NCBI RefSeq assembly: GCF_000003815.2 | Contig: NC_049988.1 | Coordinates: forward strand, 3,449,971-3,513,970 | Direction of reading: 5' to 3' | DNA length: 64,000 bases | DNA from: Branchiostoma floridae | Lineage: Eukaryota > Chordata > Leptocardii > Amphioxiformes > Branchiostomatidae | Shown: piece after piece, positions 14,001 through 29,000 of the stretch | How the letters are laid out: the number at the start of each line of letters is the position of its first letter | How positions within the stretch are numbered: position 1 is the stretch's first letter | Notes under the pieces: generated by a model | Told to the model about the DNA's origin: nothing | Seen by the model: only the letters and a program-made list of their open reading frames with translations | Database searches by the model: none | Program-made: the position numbers and the translations under genes

Positions 14001-17000
14001 CTCCGTCCAGGAGTAGGGTCGCGTGCAAGCAGAATATGCGGGGTACTACAACTCAGGACAATTACTACAAACTATCCCTTCATTATACATGTGGGCTCAC
14101 ATTTCTGTCTTTGAAATCGTAGAAAATCATTCATAATGTGAATGTTCAAAATAAATCACACTTTAACTACTCAGTGCAGGCTTTCTTGGAATTCGATATC
14201 TGTACTTACCTATATACAGGAACCACCATGGCAGAAGAAATGGTTGTTTCTTCTTGTCTTCTTTGTCAGCCTCTGTTCCCTCCATGGAACTTGGTCCGTC
14301 CGTTGCCTTTACTTCTGATATCTCTTCTTCTGAGGTAAAAATGGTTTATTGGTCTGGTAAGATACTTGCGTTAGGTCGCTATATTACGTACTGTATGCAT
14401 TTGTGACTCTTAAAGGACTATGAATAACTACAAATTCTCCATATTGACACTTAGGCCTAGAATATTGAATGCTGTATTTCTGGTTACCATTCAGACCCTA
14501 AGCAAGAAACTGCTACCCTTAGACTTTTTTAGTCAGCCAGTGGCAGTGGGCATAACATTTTCAACCTTACATCTTTGTGATGAAATTCAAAAGACTTCCT
14601 GTAATTGACACTGTAAACAATTTGATGCTTGGAGCAGTTGATGTGAGAATGTGTAGAAAACATTATACCATTTTGTCAGTATATCGAATCAGACATACTT
14701 GTGCTTGTAATTGTACAATGTAGATCTGTGCGATTCAAATATGATCATGTTGAAAATACTAGTGTCCTGGCACATTTTTGTTTCACATTGTAAAACTGTT
14801 ACAGTATTTGCTGGCTTACTTCCACGAGAAGTCAAGGTCCCCATTCACTTACAATGGACTAGCATTATCATCAGCATTGTATTCTATGATAAGGCAATGA
14901 AGACAGGTGTTTCTCAATCATATAATTTCTATAAGTTGTGCCCTCTCATGTTCAAAAATCGAATCAACCCTTAGTACGAACCTATGTCGTCATCATTTAG
15001 TCCGGCTGTCTTTACAGGTTTAGGCTTGAGATGACGAAATAGCTGCACCAGCAAAATGTTCACTGGTAGAACTATTAAAGCAGACTCAAAGCCAATCATG
15101 ATCTGAAAGAAAAAATGAATTTTACATATAAGTATGTAATGAACACAATCTACTGAATTTATCATAATTGCAGAACAACATATTTGAATTCGAATTATCC
15201 TGATCTTTTTTATTTTAAAAACTAAATTTAAGTTTAAAGATTCACCTTTGAATAAGGCATGAGTGCATCAAATCAATCTCATTCTGCTTGAACATGCTTT
15301 ATCAAACTGGTGTATTGTGCCTTGAGGTGATTTACCTGCAATGTAATATTAGCAAATAAATGTTCACTTTATAGATCGTGTTGTTGTGTTTTATGGTATA
15401 TCAATTGTACCATGTTGCAATTGTGTGGTTTAACTTTCTTTAATGTGTAGTTGTAATTCAAATAGTCATCAATATGTAATTGTCTTTACCTGAGACCACT
15501 GGAAACTAAACACAGCCACTTCTATCTGATCGTTCTTCTCCTCTGTTATCCCGTAAAACATGATGTTGACAAACATGGTACACAACAGGAGGGATAAACA
15601 ACAGGAGACCCGCTGACACCGTGTGAAGGGGCTGTGTGCTGGCCGTCCTAACACTCCAAACCACAGGTGTTTGTCCCTGAAAATGGATGATTTTTTATAT
15701 TGAGAAAACCGTACTTCAAAATAGCTGATACATTATTTTAGTACCAATGACAGATGTCTTCTGTATCAACCAATGTAGTCTTGAGTTGGAATGTGTCTCA
15801 ATTATTGGGAGTTACTTATAACATGCTTTATCACCTTGAAAAAAAAACTGAACCTCAGAACAGTTTATATTTCAGCACTATGGACAGACATCATCCCTAC
15901 ATGAAGTCTTGTTTTGGAAATTTTCTTAATGTTTGGGTGTTGTCTGAAGATTATTTTGCACCCTAGGAGACCTGAACCTCAAAACGAGTCATGTATTACA
16001 ACACTAAGGACATTTTGTATCATCTTTTCTATCTCCAAATGCTGTCTTTGGTTGGAAAGTGTTTCAATCTCTGTGTATTAGCTGAAGATGCTTTCCTTTC
16101 TTGAAAAAACTGCACCTCAGAATAACTGATATTTCAGCACTTGGGACAGACATCATCCCCTCTATACATCAATAGGGTTTTCTGTTCTTTGGGTGTTACT
16201 TGTAGATGCTTTCTTACCTTGAGAAAATGAACTTCAAGACAACTGATATTTCATCACTAAGGATAAAAATCTTTTTCATATCAACCAAAATTGGCAAACT
16301 TTTTAAAAACATTTAAAACATTTAAACATTTGAACTATTTTAAAACCAGAACTTTCTGACTCTGATAATACATCAAGAAGCAAACCTGAAGTCCCGAGAA
16401 CTGTTGACTGAGAAGACGTAGAAGAAATTTTTCAGCTCATCATCCGTGGCAACAGGGAGGATCCTGATGGTCTGACTATCTTCTTTGTCACTAGCCAGCC
16501 ATCTGAAGATAGAAATGTCAGATGGTGAATTCAGATATTGTTTTTTTTTCTCTGTGAACATTGCCATACGGCCAAAAATCAGGAACCTTATAATGGCATG
16601 TGCCTAAAAGTAGATACTTTGTCCCAAAAAAATATGAACATAAAACCCTTTACCTCCTTTCCCTCTTTTTGCAGGGACTTACTGTAAATGCATTTAAGTT
16701 CGCGGGGATTAAATTTTGCGGTAGCGGGAAAATGAACTTTTCGCGGTGGTTTTAATTTCGCGGTAGCACCATGCACTGCAGTCTCTTACTGTTATGGAAA
16801 AATATTCGCGGTGGTTTTAAATTCGCGGTGAAGCGGACGCCGTGAAAACCGCGAACATTAATCCACCGCGAACATTTCTGCATTTACAGTACTTGTGATG
16901 GTGGGAAAGAAATGAGATTATTGCTGTGTTTTTTTTCAGTTAATGTTTCAAATGATTCAGTAATAAAGAATAATACAAAGGAAGTATTTTCATGGTGTCA

Positions 17001-20000
17001 TGGTTTTGCAGTGGAGAGGTAGCACTGCAAAATTAAATCAGCGCAAACATTTTAAAATGAACATGCGTTAGATGTAAAAAAAAAATAGAAAAAATTGATG
17101 TGGATTTGAGGATAAAAGTAAATAGAAGCCTGCTTATAATTGTTGTGAATTATCTAACTGTTAACATGTTAAAACTTCTTATTGTAATCATAGTTTTCTG
17201 GAACAAGGTACCAAGCTCTTCTCTCAGCTTACCTTCTACAAACAAATATGTACTTCTTGTCCTCTTGCATGTCATTGATGACAACCTGATCAAGAAACCT
17301 AAGAAAAGAAAATCAAATTTAATACATTCATGACATTAGAATGAGGTCTAAAACGCTAACTTAGCAACTATGTACATGAAGCATCCCGCTCAACAAAATG
17401 ATCTGATTACAAAAGCAAAACAACAGAGTCTGGAAATGTAATAGTATACAAAGATCATAGCATGTCAAAACAGAAGGATACAAAAACTGGATGTTCAATT
17501 GCATTGTCAAGGAAAGCTGCTAGGGTGCCTAGAAACATGGTATTTGTCCACACAAGCATAAAATCACAGGCAATAAAACATAACCTCTACTTCATGAGGG
17601 TAAAAAATAGACAAAAATTAACTAATTCAAGGAAATGTAAGTTGCAATCACCAGGAGGGATCTCTCCCAGTGTCGTCATGCCATATTTGGATATATAGCA
17701 GAGGACCGAGTGACTCTTCTGTTGTGAGTAGGAATGTGTCCACCCCCGCTCGTTCAAACGTGGGGCGGTCAGCATCGGTCAGCAAGGTGGGGTTACTCTG
17801 TGCCTTTTCTCCAGTCACAACCACAGCAACCTAAAGCACAAACCAACACTAACAAAAATGTCCACAAATAATAGCACAACATCTCCCTAATCAAATATAG
17901 CACATCACTGAGGAGTACCTTAAATAGCAAACAGTAGAATAAGAGGTTTTGGTGTCTATGGTCTCCTTTAGCTATCTACTGGAAGCTAATCTCCCAGGAG
18001 AAGAGAAGATACATAAAGTTCATTAACGGCAATGTAACATAATAAAATCAATTTGCCAGTAGAATGTGGAGGACATGTAAAGCCAGACCTCTAGCATATT
18101 TTATACCCAAACTTGCCAATTAGAGTATGAGAGGTCAGTGTGTTCTGCTAAATCCTATAGATTTTTCAACTGTGGCTAGATGATGTAAGCCTTGTCTGTA
18201 ATTTTGCGTTGCGTGCCTGGTAAACTACCTCATGTCATAACATCATCATCATCATTCATCCTCTTGTGAGGTGGAGCATGTCATAACACATCAGGTTTAT
18301 ACTGAAGAGTACAAGCTGATTTTTCTTTATACTGAAGTGTACAAGCTGAACCACTTAAACTGACATAAGTGTGGTATGTTCTTTAACATGCTTGAGGTGA
18401 GGCTCTCATGATGGGATCACAATTTAACGTCCTGTCCAAGACCTACCTGGCTGAAGATAGGAAATCATGTACACCTGTGTCGCATGAGGAAATAAGTGTA
18501 AAAAATGGCTTTCCCATGGCACAATATCAGAAAATGTAAAGATTTGAAATTTAGCACATCACAGGTGTCGACTTAACATTCCTAAGTACAAGACCAGCCT
18601 ACCACCTATCTGTAGGCAAAATTAAATTAGTACAGACTTTGGCAGTAGTACTGGCATGCTGCTTTGTGCCTGTGTATGTTGTGACGAGGTACCGGTACTG
18701 TTGGGAAAGGTCCATGTCCTTGAGTACAGTGACGCCAACCTGCAATAAATAACAAAGATGACTGATAGTATATATCTTAAGCATTGGATCAGGCCTTCTT
18801 TCTGTAATTTGTATCATGGACTCAAGGAAAAATAGATTTTACTTTTAAAGTCTGATGGAGATCGCAATAAACAAATTTTCATGGCATATATGAGTGTCTA
18901 AATTTTTAATAAAATATTTCTGCAGTGTTGCTTAATAACAATTTAGAACAGCAGATTTATCCCAATGTCCACTACTGAGCAAGACATTATTTGACCCCCC
19001 CCCCAAAAAAGCAAGACTACTGTTCCGTTACTGTATCATAAACCTCATGAGAATGAATACATCTACCTTACATTGTACATATCATTAATAATTGTTGTCA
19101 CTACTTAAACCTAAATAAAATACCTCTTTTTTAAACAGTGATAATCTATGCTTCTGGTAGGATAAGTGCGGACATAAACAAAGCATGTATACAGACAAAC
19201 TATTGATAAAGATCAATAGTTTTTTTGATAAAGATATAAAAAGACTCCCCCTTAAAAATGTGCTTAGTTCCAAACTGAGTACTGTTACCTTCATTAAGTC
19301 CTGTTGGTCTTTTCTCCGTGCCCAAATCATAGCAACTATGTAGATCCCCAAGACAACGCTACAGGTGATGACCACCCCCGGGTTATTGGCAATGTCTCGA
19401 AAGGCAAGTATTGATTCCAATACATCAATAGTATTGGGAGCGACAAAGAAACTGAAGTCAGATCCGAATGCAGTGAGATGTGTGCATTGGCAGTGGGTCC
19501 TCTTGTCATTTGTTAGGCTGCTTACCTGGGATAATAAAAGTAAAGGAAGGTTAACTATCTTGACTTCTGTTTCAGGTAGAGAAAAATGATTCTTCAGGTA
19601 GCTAGTACAATTGTAATGAACTTTTGCACCACATGCTTTTTCTTTACCAAGCTCTCTTATTAAAAAAAACGAGGTCAACATGGGCAGAGTCCAGTCTTGT
19701 TGCGTTCACTTCCAACAGTCACTTACCCATCCAATTTTGCTAGCTTTATTCCGCTTTTAATGGTCACAACCTGTCATTGGAAGGAAGCTTAAGCTACCAA
19801 AACTGAGACCCAGACTAGAACCAATGGCTTTCTGAACGCTTTCCACACATGCTCAAGGTGTGGGTCTCAGGAAAATGTTGTCAAGTGACTAAGTATCTCA
19901 CCTTGCAGCCAAGGTCCTTCCAAGTGTCATCACCAGTGTCAAAATACAGGCACTGTGCAGATGACAATGTTAAGGTGTAGTTGACTGTGAAGTCCTCAAG

Positions 20001-23000
20001 TCCTGCTGTACCTGCCACTGACTGCAACTGAGTTGTGTTATGAGCTACTCCTGAAATAAGGCAATATCAACTTATTTTCATAACTCTGCAAAAACAACAA
20101 GACTACTGTTTACAATCCAGTCGGGGCAAAAAAAAAGCCGGTGGGGTGTGGCCCCTGGCCCTGCAACAATATCAAAGATGCAAAATGTTTGTAATTGCAT
20201 CAATATTAAAAATGTAGATTTCTTTCAATTTGGGTCCTGTAGATTTGACACATGTCTGGGTGACTAAAAACGGGGTAGGCATCTTGTAACAAGCTCCACT
20301 GATGAGTATCAAATATCATTATCAAAATCAGTATCAGAGTAATAAACTTTTAATAAACACCAACATGAGTAAAATTATTAGTACAGATATCACATTTTGC
20401 CAATTCCAATGTACATGTAATTGTGTGACATGATTGTGATGTGACACATTATTTTTTGCTTCAGTTTTGTGACTTGTATCAGTTCCCTAATAGTACATGT
20501 ACCAGCCTCTCTTTATCTAAAATGATAGCAACAACAGGCTCTACTGTTTGAACTTGATCTAAAAGAAAAAAAGTATCATTAACAATAAGTCATATTGTTA
20601 GTTTGGAAAACTAGTATAATCAATACCAAAAGTTAACCTTTGTCTTTAGTTTGAAATACTGAAACAAATGTACTCATTTACAAAAAGATTCTTCATTCTC
20701 CAATATATCAAAAAGATTTTTTGTAGACTTGTTGAAGCTTCTTACCTAATGCCCAGTTGCTGTCGAGTGTTTGGTTGAAATCTTCCTGGAAAACCAGCCA
20801 CGTATATCTGTCTGATTGCTCAACTCTGCCGTTACCAAGGTTAATCGTGTAAAGCTCACTGTCACTCAGGGGGAGAGTGGTGGATACGTCATAGTCCTCT
20901 TTGCTGACGTTCCCATTGTTCTTCAAGTATAGCACCAATGGCACATCTTCCAGTAAAGGCTCAACTATCACTAGTAGAGCCCCAGAAATCACCTTTTGAA
21001 ATCGGTGAACCTTTGTGAATAGGAAATTCAAAGTAAGGAAAACATTCAATATGAGTTAATAGAGCATAAAAATGCTTTCACGATGGTCTAAAATGGCCCT
21101 GAAAATCCTACCTTGACAACCATGTCAATCAATGTCAATCATCCATTTCACTAATGGCAACGGTAGCTGATTGGTTCACACCTTTGAGGGCGGAAACTAG
21201 AAATGTTTTGGTTGCACCTAGACGAGCTGATTTTTTCCCGCGAACTTACCCTTTCAAATGCACGCCCGTCTCCGCCCCAATTGTTCCATTGTTTGCACAA
21301 TAAACAATAGCCAAGCTTTCATTCCCACGATGACGCATCTTTAATACTGACATGTACACAGCCTTCTCAGTCCCTTCTGTGCTATATGCTCGTCTATTCT
21401 GCTACCAATATTTATAAAATACCGAAGCTAAGGTCATGCAAGGAAATATCAGTTTCCGACATTCCCCAGGGCCTTCCCCGCGCGGTCGCCGGGGACGCGA
21501 GAAACCCGTCGCCATTTCCGTTCTTCCATACGTAAATTATATCTGCGCCAGACACACACAAAATTGACCCGCAGATTAGGAATAGTTTGTCGATGAAGTC
21601 GACTTTCTATATATAAGGTTAATTTGTTTTCAAACACATCCATGGAAACAACGTCAACACTGACCCCTTGTTACATATTTGTGCCCTTGATTGAGAACTT
21701 CACTCTGTCCTGTTCTATCAATAATCAACGCCTCGGAAATATTAACCCTCGCTTTCCGATTGAATAACGTATTCTTTCTAATAACTCATTACACCTATGC
21801 ATGAACTACAGTTCGTGATTCAATACGGGCGGTAACAGACTCTGCACAAGCCGCTGTTTGGTGTATCGGCTTGTGTTCGACATGCATGGTAAACCTTCTG
21901 CCAGTTTTGGCGTCCTTGATAGGAAAATTGAAATTAAAAAAAGCCACATGTCTGTAAATAAAAATGTAACTTATAAAAAAGCACACAATGTAAATCAAAG
22001 TCTGGGGAAGAAGGGGGATTATTTGACAAGGGAGCTGGATTAGATCAGTCGGCCCTCCAGTTTGTTTACAAACCGACGCCATGTTTGAATCAATGTGTTG
22101 AATGTATTGTATTTTGATACGTGGTAAACTTCTGGAGTCTCTTTGCTTGAAAATTGTACATTAAAGAAAAGATTTGGATTTTACTAAAACACACAGAAGT
22201 AAATCAATTTAGTTGGTGAAGGAGGGGTTAAAGAGAGTGTTGTTGTTTGACAGCAGCCCGGAATCCTTTGTTTTATATACAACCGACGCCATTTTCCCGT
22301 TTGTCACATAATTTTTTCGGCATGCCTGTATTTCTAATCCCAAGACGTACGGCCCAGACGTGTGTTATTCAAGCATCTTTCAACGTTTCTATCTGTACAA
22401 ATTCTCCCGGCCCGTGAAGCGTCCTATCATGTTTCAATTCCTCGTGCCGGCAAAAAGTTTTCGTGAAATTTCGTGAGATTCTCCCAACGATCATAGGTAA
22501 GCCGGGAGATTGCATAATGCCCTACGACTGTACAAGCTGGACGGTGGTCCATATACAAGAAACTTGAAAACTACAGCAGTTTCTGGTTCTCGTTTCGCAG
22601 GATTGGATAAGAAATTACTGCCGAACTCGTTCAGTTAAAAATCGCGGGCAATTATCTGGCTTGGGTTGCTCAGCGAATACAATAGAAGTATTTCACACTC
22701 ATTTGCATCTTGTATATCTTGTCTGCTTTGATGGAGGACGACTCAACTCATTATAAGTCCTAAACAAACTCGTTCAGCCATGTGCACTGTCCGAATAGAG
22801 CACAAGCTTCATATTTTGGCCTATATCTTTTGATCTTCGTGGGATTTTTCGGCGAAAACAACATGGGCCTGGAGAGCGAAACTTCGCCGCCATTTTGATG
22901 ACGTCGTCTGTTCGCTCCAATCAGGCTCACGGGAAATACGGAAGGAAAATGTGAGGAAATGTGGCCCAAAATTTGGAAAATAATCTTTAATTTCACAGAC

Positions 23001-26000
23001 ATCGGCGGAAAAGGATTGTAACTAAAAAATTATCGCTATGAACATTGACTACAACTTCAACAAATGTTTAGTGCGTAAATTAGAAAAATATCCCTTGAGG
23101 AAAATTTGCAAAGTTCAAAGTTTGGTCACCTATAGTAACCCCTCTTACGTTCGTCTGATTTGATAGGGTATTTTGAACGCAGTGTATAAGTGTCACTTTT
23201 ATACTTGTATGAATTTGAAAAATCAACATATCCTCTCTGTAAGTGATTTTTGCTGTTTCTTGACATGACCACCAAACATGCGTTATTTTGAGAAATATTT
23301 AGCAATGTGTATCAGTCTGTAGACATGAATACAGGGCGGCCGCCGGCACCCCGCGGCGCCGTGGGCGAGGCAAATTTCCCTGACAACGCGGACAAAAGCA
23401 TAGCAATCGGACCACCGTGTTTCATTTTGTAGCACGGCCATGGGTACCATCATCCATAGGTACCCCATAAAAATCGTGAATAATCAGTGCTCCCCCAACC
23501 AAAGAAAAAGCCAGCAGTTACAGAAGTCTGCAAAGGAGGCTAGGATTATTCATTGTGGTTGTTCAGAAAGTGGTTTAACAGTCACAACTTATAATTCTTT
23601 AATTTTTTTATAACACCTACAGTAACAGCTGATTTGCACAGTTACTTACGCTGAGTGAGTTGCTCCCAATACTTGGTGCAGAGGCATTTTCTCCCAGCAG
23701 AAGATCTGAAGGTCTCTCCAACGATATGTCTATTGGGTCATCGAACTCCAAACTAGTTAGCTCACTTCCAGACTGAAGTAAAGAGAATGCTGCAACGTCA
23801 GTCTGGACCAAAGAGGATGTCTCAGCATAGTTGTAAGGGTTGGCACCAGTAGCAAACAGCTGTAGGGAACACATTCAACCATCATACCACTTAAGTTGTC
23901 TTATCATTATAATTCACTAATATTGGAAAGCATTTCTGATTGTTCATTTAACCACGAGGAAATGATTGGCATAATACTGTAGACTCTTGTTGTGGTCCCC
24001 CGACACTAAGAGAAGAGTCGGCCGTCCAAGCTCAACTCTCAAGAAGCTCATTGAGGACGAAACAGGACTGGATGGGAAAGGTCTTCTCTCCGCGATGAAG
24101 GACAGGCAGTTCTGGAGGACCAACTTTGTTTGCTCGACCTCTCAAGAGGATGAAAGATGATGATGAATACTGTTGCAAGAAAGACACTACTTACCCCAAC
24201 TCAATTTGAGCTAACATTTTTTTAGATGCATGTATACATGTACATGTAGAAGACCTTTCAAAGCTCACTGTATAATGTACTCTTCTTGTGTCAATTAACA
24301 TCGTCATTCAAACAAAAAGCAACTTAGTTTCCATTTAAATGCACAGAAACAAATTTATCATAGAAACAAGGAGCTTTTGGTCTTCCTCAGTGCTTCCAAA
24401 AAGAAGCCAAACTCAACTTATTTAGATATAGCAAACACTGATTGACAATTGTCAATTGTGTGATGTCAGCAGTGGGTCAAAAAGGAAGTTGCCGCTTACA
24501 TGAGGACACAGTTCAAACTTCTCTCAACTGGAACTGTGGGTAATATTGACTCTGACACATTGCTGGCATCACACATCCGACAAGTCATATGTCCATAGTA
24601 ATTGGGTCAGAGAGCTGTAGAAGACTGAGTGATTCAGTTGAAACTTCCAGTGAGTCAGAGAATTTTTTGAGCTCAAGAATAGTGTAGCCTTTTTCATAAG
24701 TTACCTCTGTATCCAAACTGTTACCATCACAGTTCAGTGATGCCTTTCCCACAGTGTCAGGCAGCTTGAACCAGTTGTCCTCTGATGTTTGAAAGACCAG
24801 TCCTGGAACACTCTCACAGATTTGCTTGGACAGAGACAAGTCAAAGTCATTCAGGTTGATGACCAGCGGCTCCTGTCCTGGCACCATCTGCTTCAACAAG
24901 ACCGTGTTGACCACGCGCACGCTACCGATGACACTGGTGGCAGCATCCTTTGTCTACAATGACCAAAAAATCAGAGGTATCATTCTTGAACTAGTTTAGC
25001 TGTAATATCCAACTGCACAAAACTTGGACTCACCCAAATTTTCAGCTGAACAGCACTAGTCTTTGGCAAGGAATGAAAAATCCACTGCTGCAGTGACGTC
25101 ACGTTATGCAGATAGAACACGTGACTCAGTGAGCAGTGGATCATGAGTTGCAGGAAGTCTTTGGCGCCCACCATCTCTGTTCAGTGATGGTTGTAAAGCT
25201 CCGATGTACATGGCTTCTTAAATCCTTCTAGCAAAAAGTCTGGCTCTATGTCTAAGATTTTAACTTTATCCAGTGAGACCAAATGACCCATATGTTAAAA
25301 AATTTGGGTGGTCTAATTTTTTTTTTGTCGGATACTACAGTTAAACTAGTTCAAGAATTACTTCTACCAACACAGATGAACTTTCAAGTTTAGAGATACA
25401 TTAAATACTTCATCAAATCAAAAAGTAAGCACCCTCTGGTAGAACATACACTGGATGAAAAATCGCACACAAAACAATACCTCACTCACCTAGGGTGAAG
25501 TAGTAGCCATATTTTTCTAAAACAGCTATGAAATATTCAATATACAACAAAACTAAGTAATATCAAACGGCAATCGATTGTATAAAAAAGGCAACACTGA
25601 GAAATGATATTGGCTTTGCATGCATCGAACGTCAAGATCCAGGAGTAATCAATCAGATTGGTAATTGGCCTTAGTAACTCCATTGCCAATGCTAAAACTA
25701 TTTCAAGTTCGTGGGAACTCGATAATCCCACACAAGGAGAATTTTCCTGTCGAAACAATAACAGTATAGCCTTCGTTCTATCCTCCGTAGTAACTGCAGG
25801 CTCAATATTTTCTATTGATAATGTGAGCGCTAGCAAAACCATTGAGCCATGTGGTTACTGCAGATCAAGGAAGGTACCCACTAATATTATAACTACTGTA
25901 GTAGCACAGTGCCGTGTCACAAGTTTGTATTCAGAGCTCACCACAAAACCCCACAATGAATATTACAGGACGTACAGTATTGTACACTAACTTTTGATAG

Positions 26001-29000
26001 CGTAGAATTAGATGTGGTGTTGGATGACTTGGCCTGGTCAGCTGTGAGAGATGCGGCCTGCAGAACGTTCACCAGACCTGAAGATAGAACACAATTTCAG
26101 CTCAACACTTCCAATTGTTATTGTTATTGTTATTGTGTGGGCCCACCACTATCTCTTGGCAGCCAGGGGCTGAATTGATGGCTGTTTCCAAAAAATCTTT
26201 TCTACCATGCTGTAAATCATACAAGGCAGCTGCGAAATGAGCAAATACATGACAATTTTTTAAAAAATGTACAGAAAAACATATACAAACGTCAGAGTGT
26301 CAATGTCAATTCCATGGTCAAAGAAGATAGAGGAAATTACAAAAATGAAATTTTATTTTTTTGTTCTGTATACCATACTCTCGGTGTGTTTGGTCATTTG
26401 CTCTACCTTCTTGACCACTTCTTCACATGTCATAGAGACCATGAAGTCACCTTTTTTTTTGGCCAAACTTTTTTTATTTGCACACTTGCATCAGTTTGGG
26501 GGTTCCCAGATCTAGAAGATGTCATCCACATAATCAAGGATCTTTCATGATATTATAATAAAATCAACGTGGCCTTATGCAAATAAAGCATTGAGAGGTT
26601 TTAATTACAAAACAGTACCTCCAACCAATGCTCTGCCAGTCTGCTCGACTTCTTCTGTTCCCACTGCTTCCTCCGACTGGTCTAACAGCACCGACGTTAT
26701 CTGTCTCATAGCTGCAGCAGCTTGGACCTAACCAAAAACAGTTACTTTGAAACATCTACCTGTAATGTTACCATCATGTATACTATATATCAGACAGTTT
26801 AAACTTTGTTCCAACATAATATGTACCATTGAATTTTCAATTGTTTTACTGCAGCCATATTCAGAATAGAACAATCTTCTGAGTGACGATAGCAAGGCAA
26901 TTAATGGTTACTTTGACCTAATATATATGAGAGTGGATATATAGCCATCAAATACCTGTATAGAATATTTTTCAGTCATTGACACTTAAAAAAGGCAATC
27001 TAGCACATAACCTCCAAATGTCTTCACAGTACATCTTAGTCTTGCCAGAGCACAAGACTAGGTGCAAGATTTGATCTTCTCCTAGCATAACAGGCACTCT
27101 GGGCCTTTTTTATGCTTTGGGGGGGGGGGGGGGGGGGGGCCCATGAAACATTTTTTGCTGGGCGTTTGGACCGAGTCCCTTGGGCTGCCGGCCCGTAAAA
27201 CCTCCTGCCATTCCAAAAGCCCGGGCGGGAAAAGTGTTTTATAAGCCAAAAATGGCCCCAAAAGCTTGCTATGGAGGCTTATCTTCCCCTACAAAAGATA
27301 GCCTTTGATGCCACACCCTCAGACATGTTCCCATACCTGTGTATCAGCAGACACTTCTTCCTTGACCTGAGTGACAGCTGTGAAGGCAGCTGCCACCTGT
27401 CGCACAGAGGACACGGTCTGAACACTGGAGGCTATGTCCGACAGCTTGGAGGTCAGCTCTGTACGGTACTGGTAAAGTAAAATCAGTAGAGTCACCAAAC
27501 TTCACAATGGATGCCCACTTAACATCTTATAGTTTAAATCTGAGGTGGCAGACATGAACCCTCTGATACATCTTTGATGCTGCTAATTTGTCTATGGCAC
27601 CATTAAAAAGTAATACATTTTACTATGTATACATAATAAAATACATGATGGTTATCATTGACCCATGCATTGTATGCAAACTGTTTCCTTATAATACAAA
27701 AATCAATTTTATAGATCTCTGTTCAGCAAAGTTCAGGTCTGTTGAGTTTATACTGCAGAAATTATGTCAAGGCATGAAAACGAGCCTGAAAGAATACGTC
27801 GCTGCCCTACGGTTAAGTAATGGAGGATTACAGAAAAGCATCTATAGTCTTTTGTACAAATTTTAAACCTGTCATACCTGTTCCAGTTGTTCCTTGCTCT
27901 CAGGGCTAACGTCAGTACTTCTGCTGTTTAGGAAAGTCCCCACGTTGCTAATGAGTGCGGTGGCCGCCTGTGTGTCTCCAGACTGGAGTAGTTCTGTTAC
28001 ACCTCCACCACCTTCTGCACTGATCAGATCAGTCACTACATCCAGGGAGACATTACTGGGTAGAGGCCTCACCTTATGGGTAAAGGTAAGCGTGAGTCAA
28101 CCTCAACTGAGGTGAAAGGATTGATACTTTAATTTTCATTTAGCTAGTAGAAGTGTATTCATTGTTTTACCATGCCTTGTGTTTTTTGCCTAGCACCATA
28201 CTCTCCTTTATAAATAGGTTGTGTTCAGATAGTACAAGTCAGACATTTGACAAGTAGCCCTGATCAGGCTGATGATGCACTGAATACGACGGGGCCGTCT
28301 GCTTTTGTCCCAATCAAAAAGACATAATTGATGGGTGCACCCAGCCCATGCTGACAAGTCATCTAGGGTCAATCCATCAGGTTTGAGCCATATGGCAAAG
28401 CAGGCCATTTACTGCTTGTGCTAAAAAAGTAAACTAAGATACTAGTACTTAAGGTAAGCCAATAGACTTTTTCAGGCCTTATAAACATATATAGGGGCAA
28501 TGCGTTGTTATCCATTGTGTATAAGTGTAGAATATTGGGTGGTTGAGCCTGGCATCCTTCTCCTTTCATAGCCTTTTGCCTCCACATGGCCAACCGAGGT
28601 CTCAGGTACCCATTTTAGCACCTGGGTGAAGGGAGGAACGTTGCATATGAAGTACCTTTCATTATACCACATGACCCTGCTGTATACATGAACAGGAATA
28701 CAGATGCAAAAGTGACTGACCGTCACGTTTAATGTGACAGCTATGCTGGCACCAAGCTTGTCATACACAGCAGTCATGACCTTCAGGATGTTGTCCCTAT
28801 CCTCATCACCAGCAGGGAGACTGGTAGACTCCACAGTGGACTCCTGTGGACAGTTTACAAACGTAAATATGTCATCCACACACTGACTGATTCATGAGTT
28901 CATTCACATTTATAAGAAAGAGACAAGAGTACACGCAAGAAAGAGTAACTTACAAAATAGATGTAAAAACTCTTATTACTAAGCACTAAACTCACCAAAT

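Larger units (their letters stand above)
21011..23649 (-). other. 2.6-kb intron between exons 24 and 25
   Basis: Contains the diverged tandem duplication at 21885-22300, CpG-rich sequence and the promoter-like cluster at 22845-22925. No coding sequence is recognised, and the exon phase across it is complete. Confidence 0.6.

Noticed and set aside
13900-14060. tRNA-derived SINE fragment with GAGTTTGAATCCC on the minus strand
   Set aside because: Possible B box only; body does not match the SINE family seen elsewhere in the window.
24585-24704. Extension of exon 23 to the stop at 24585
   Set aside because: The frame ends in a stop without a donor. The GAG/GTAACT donor at 24705 joins in phase to exon 24 and restores the family sequence.
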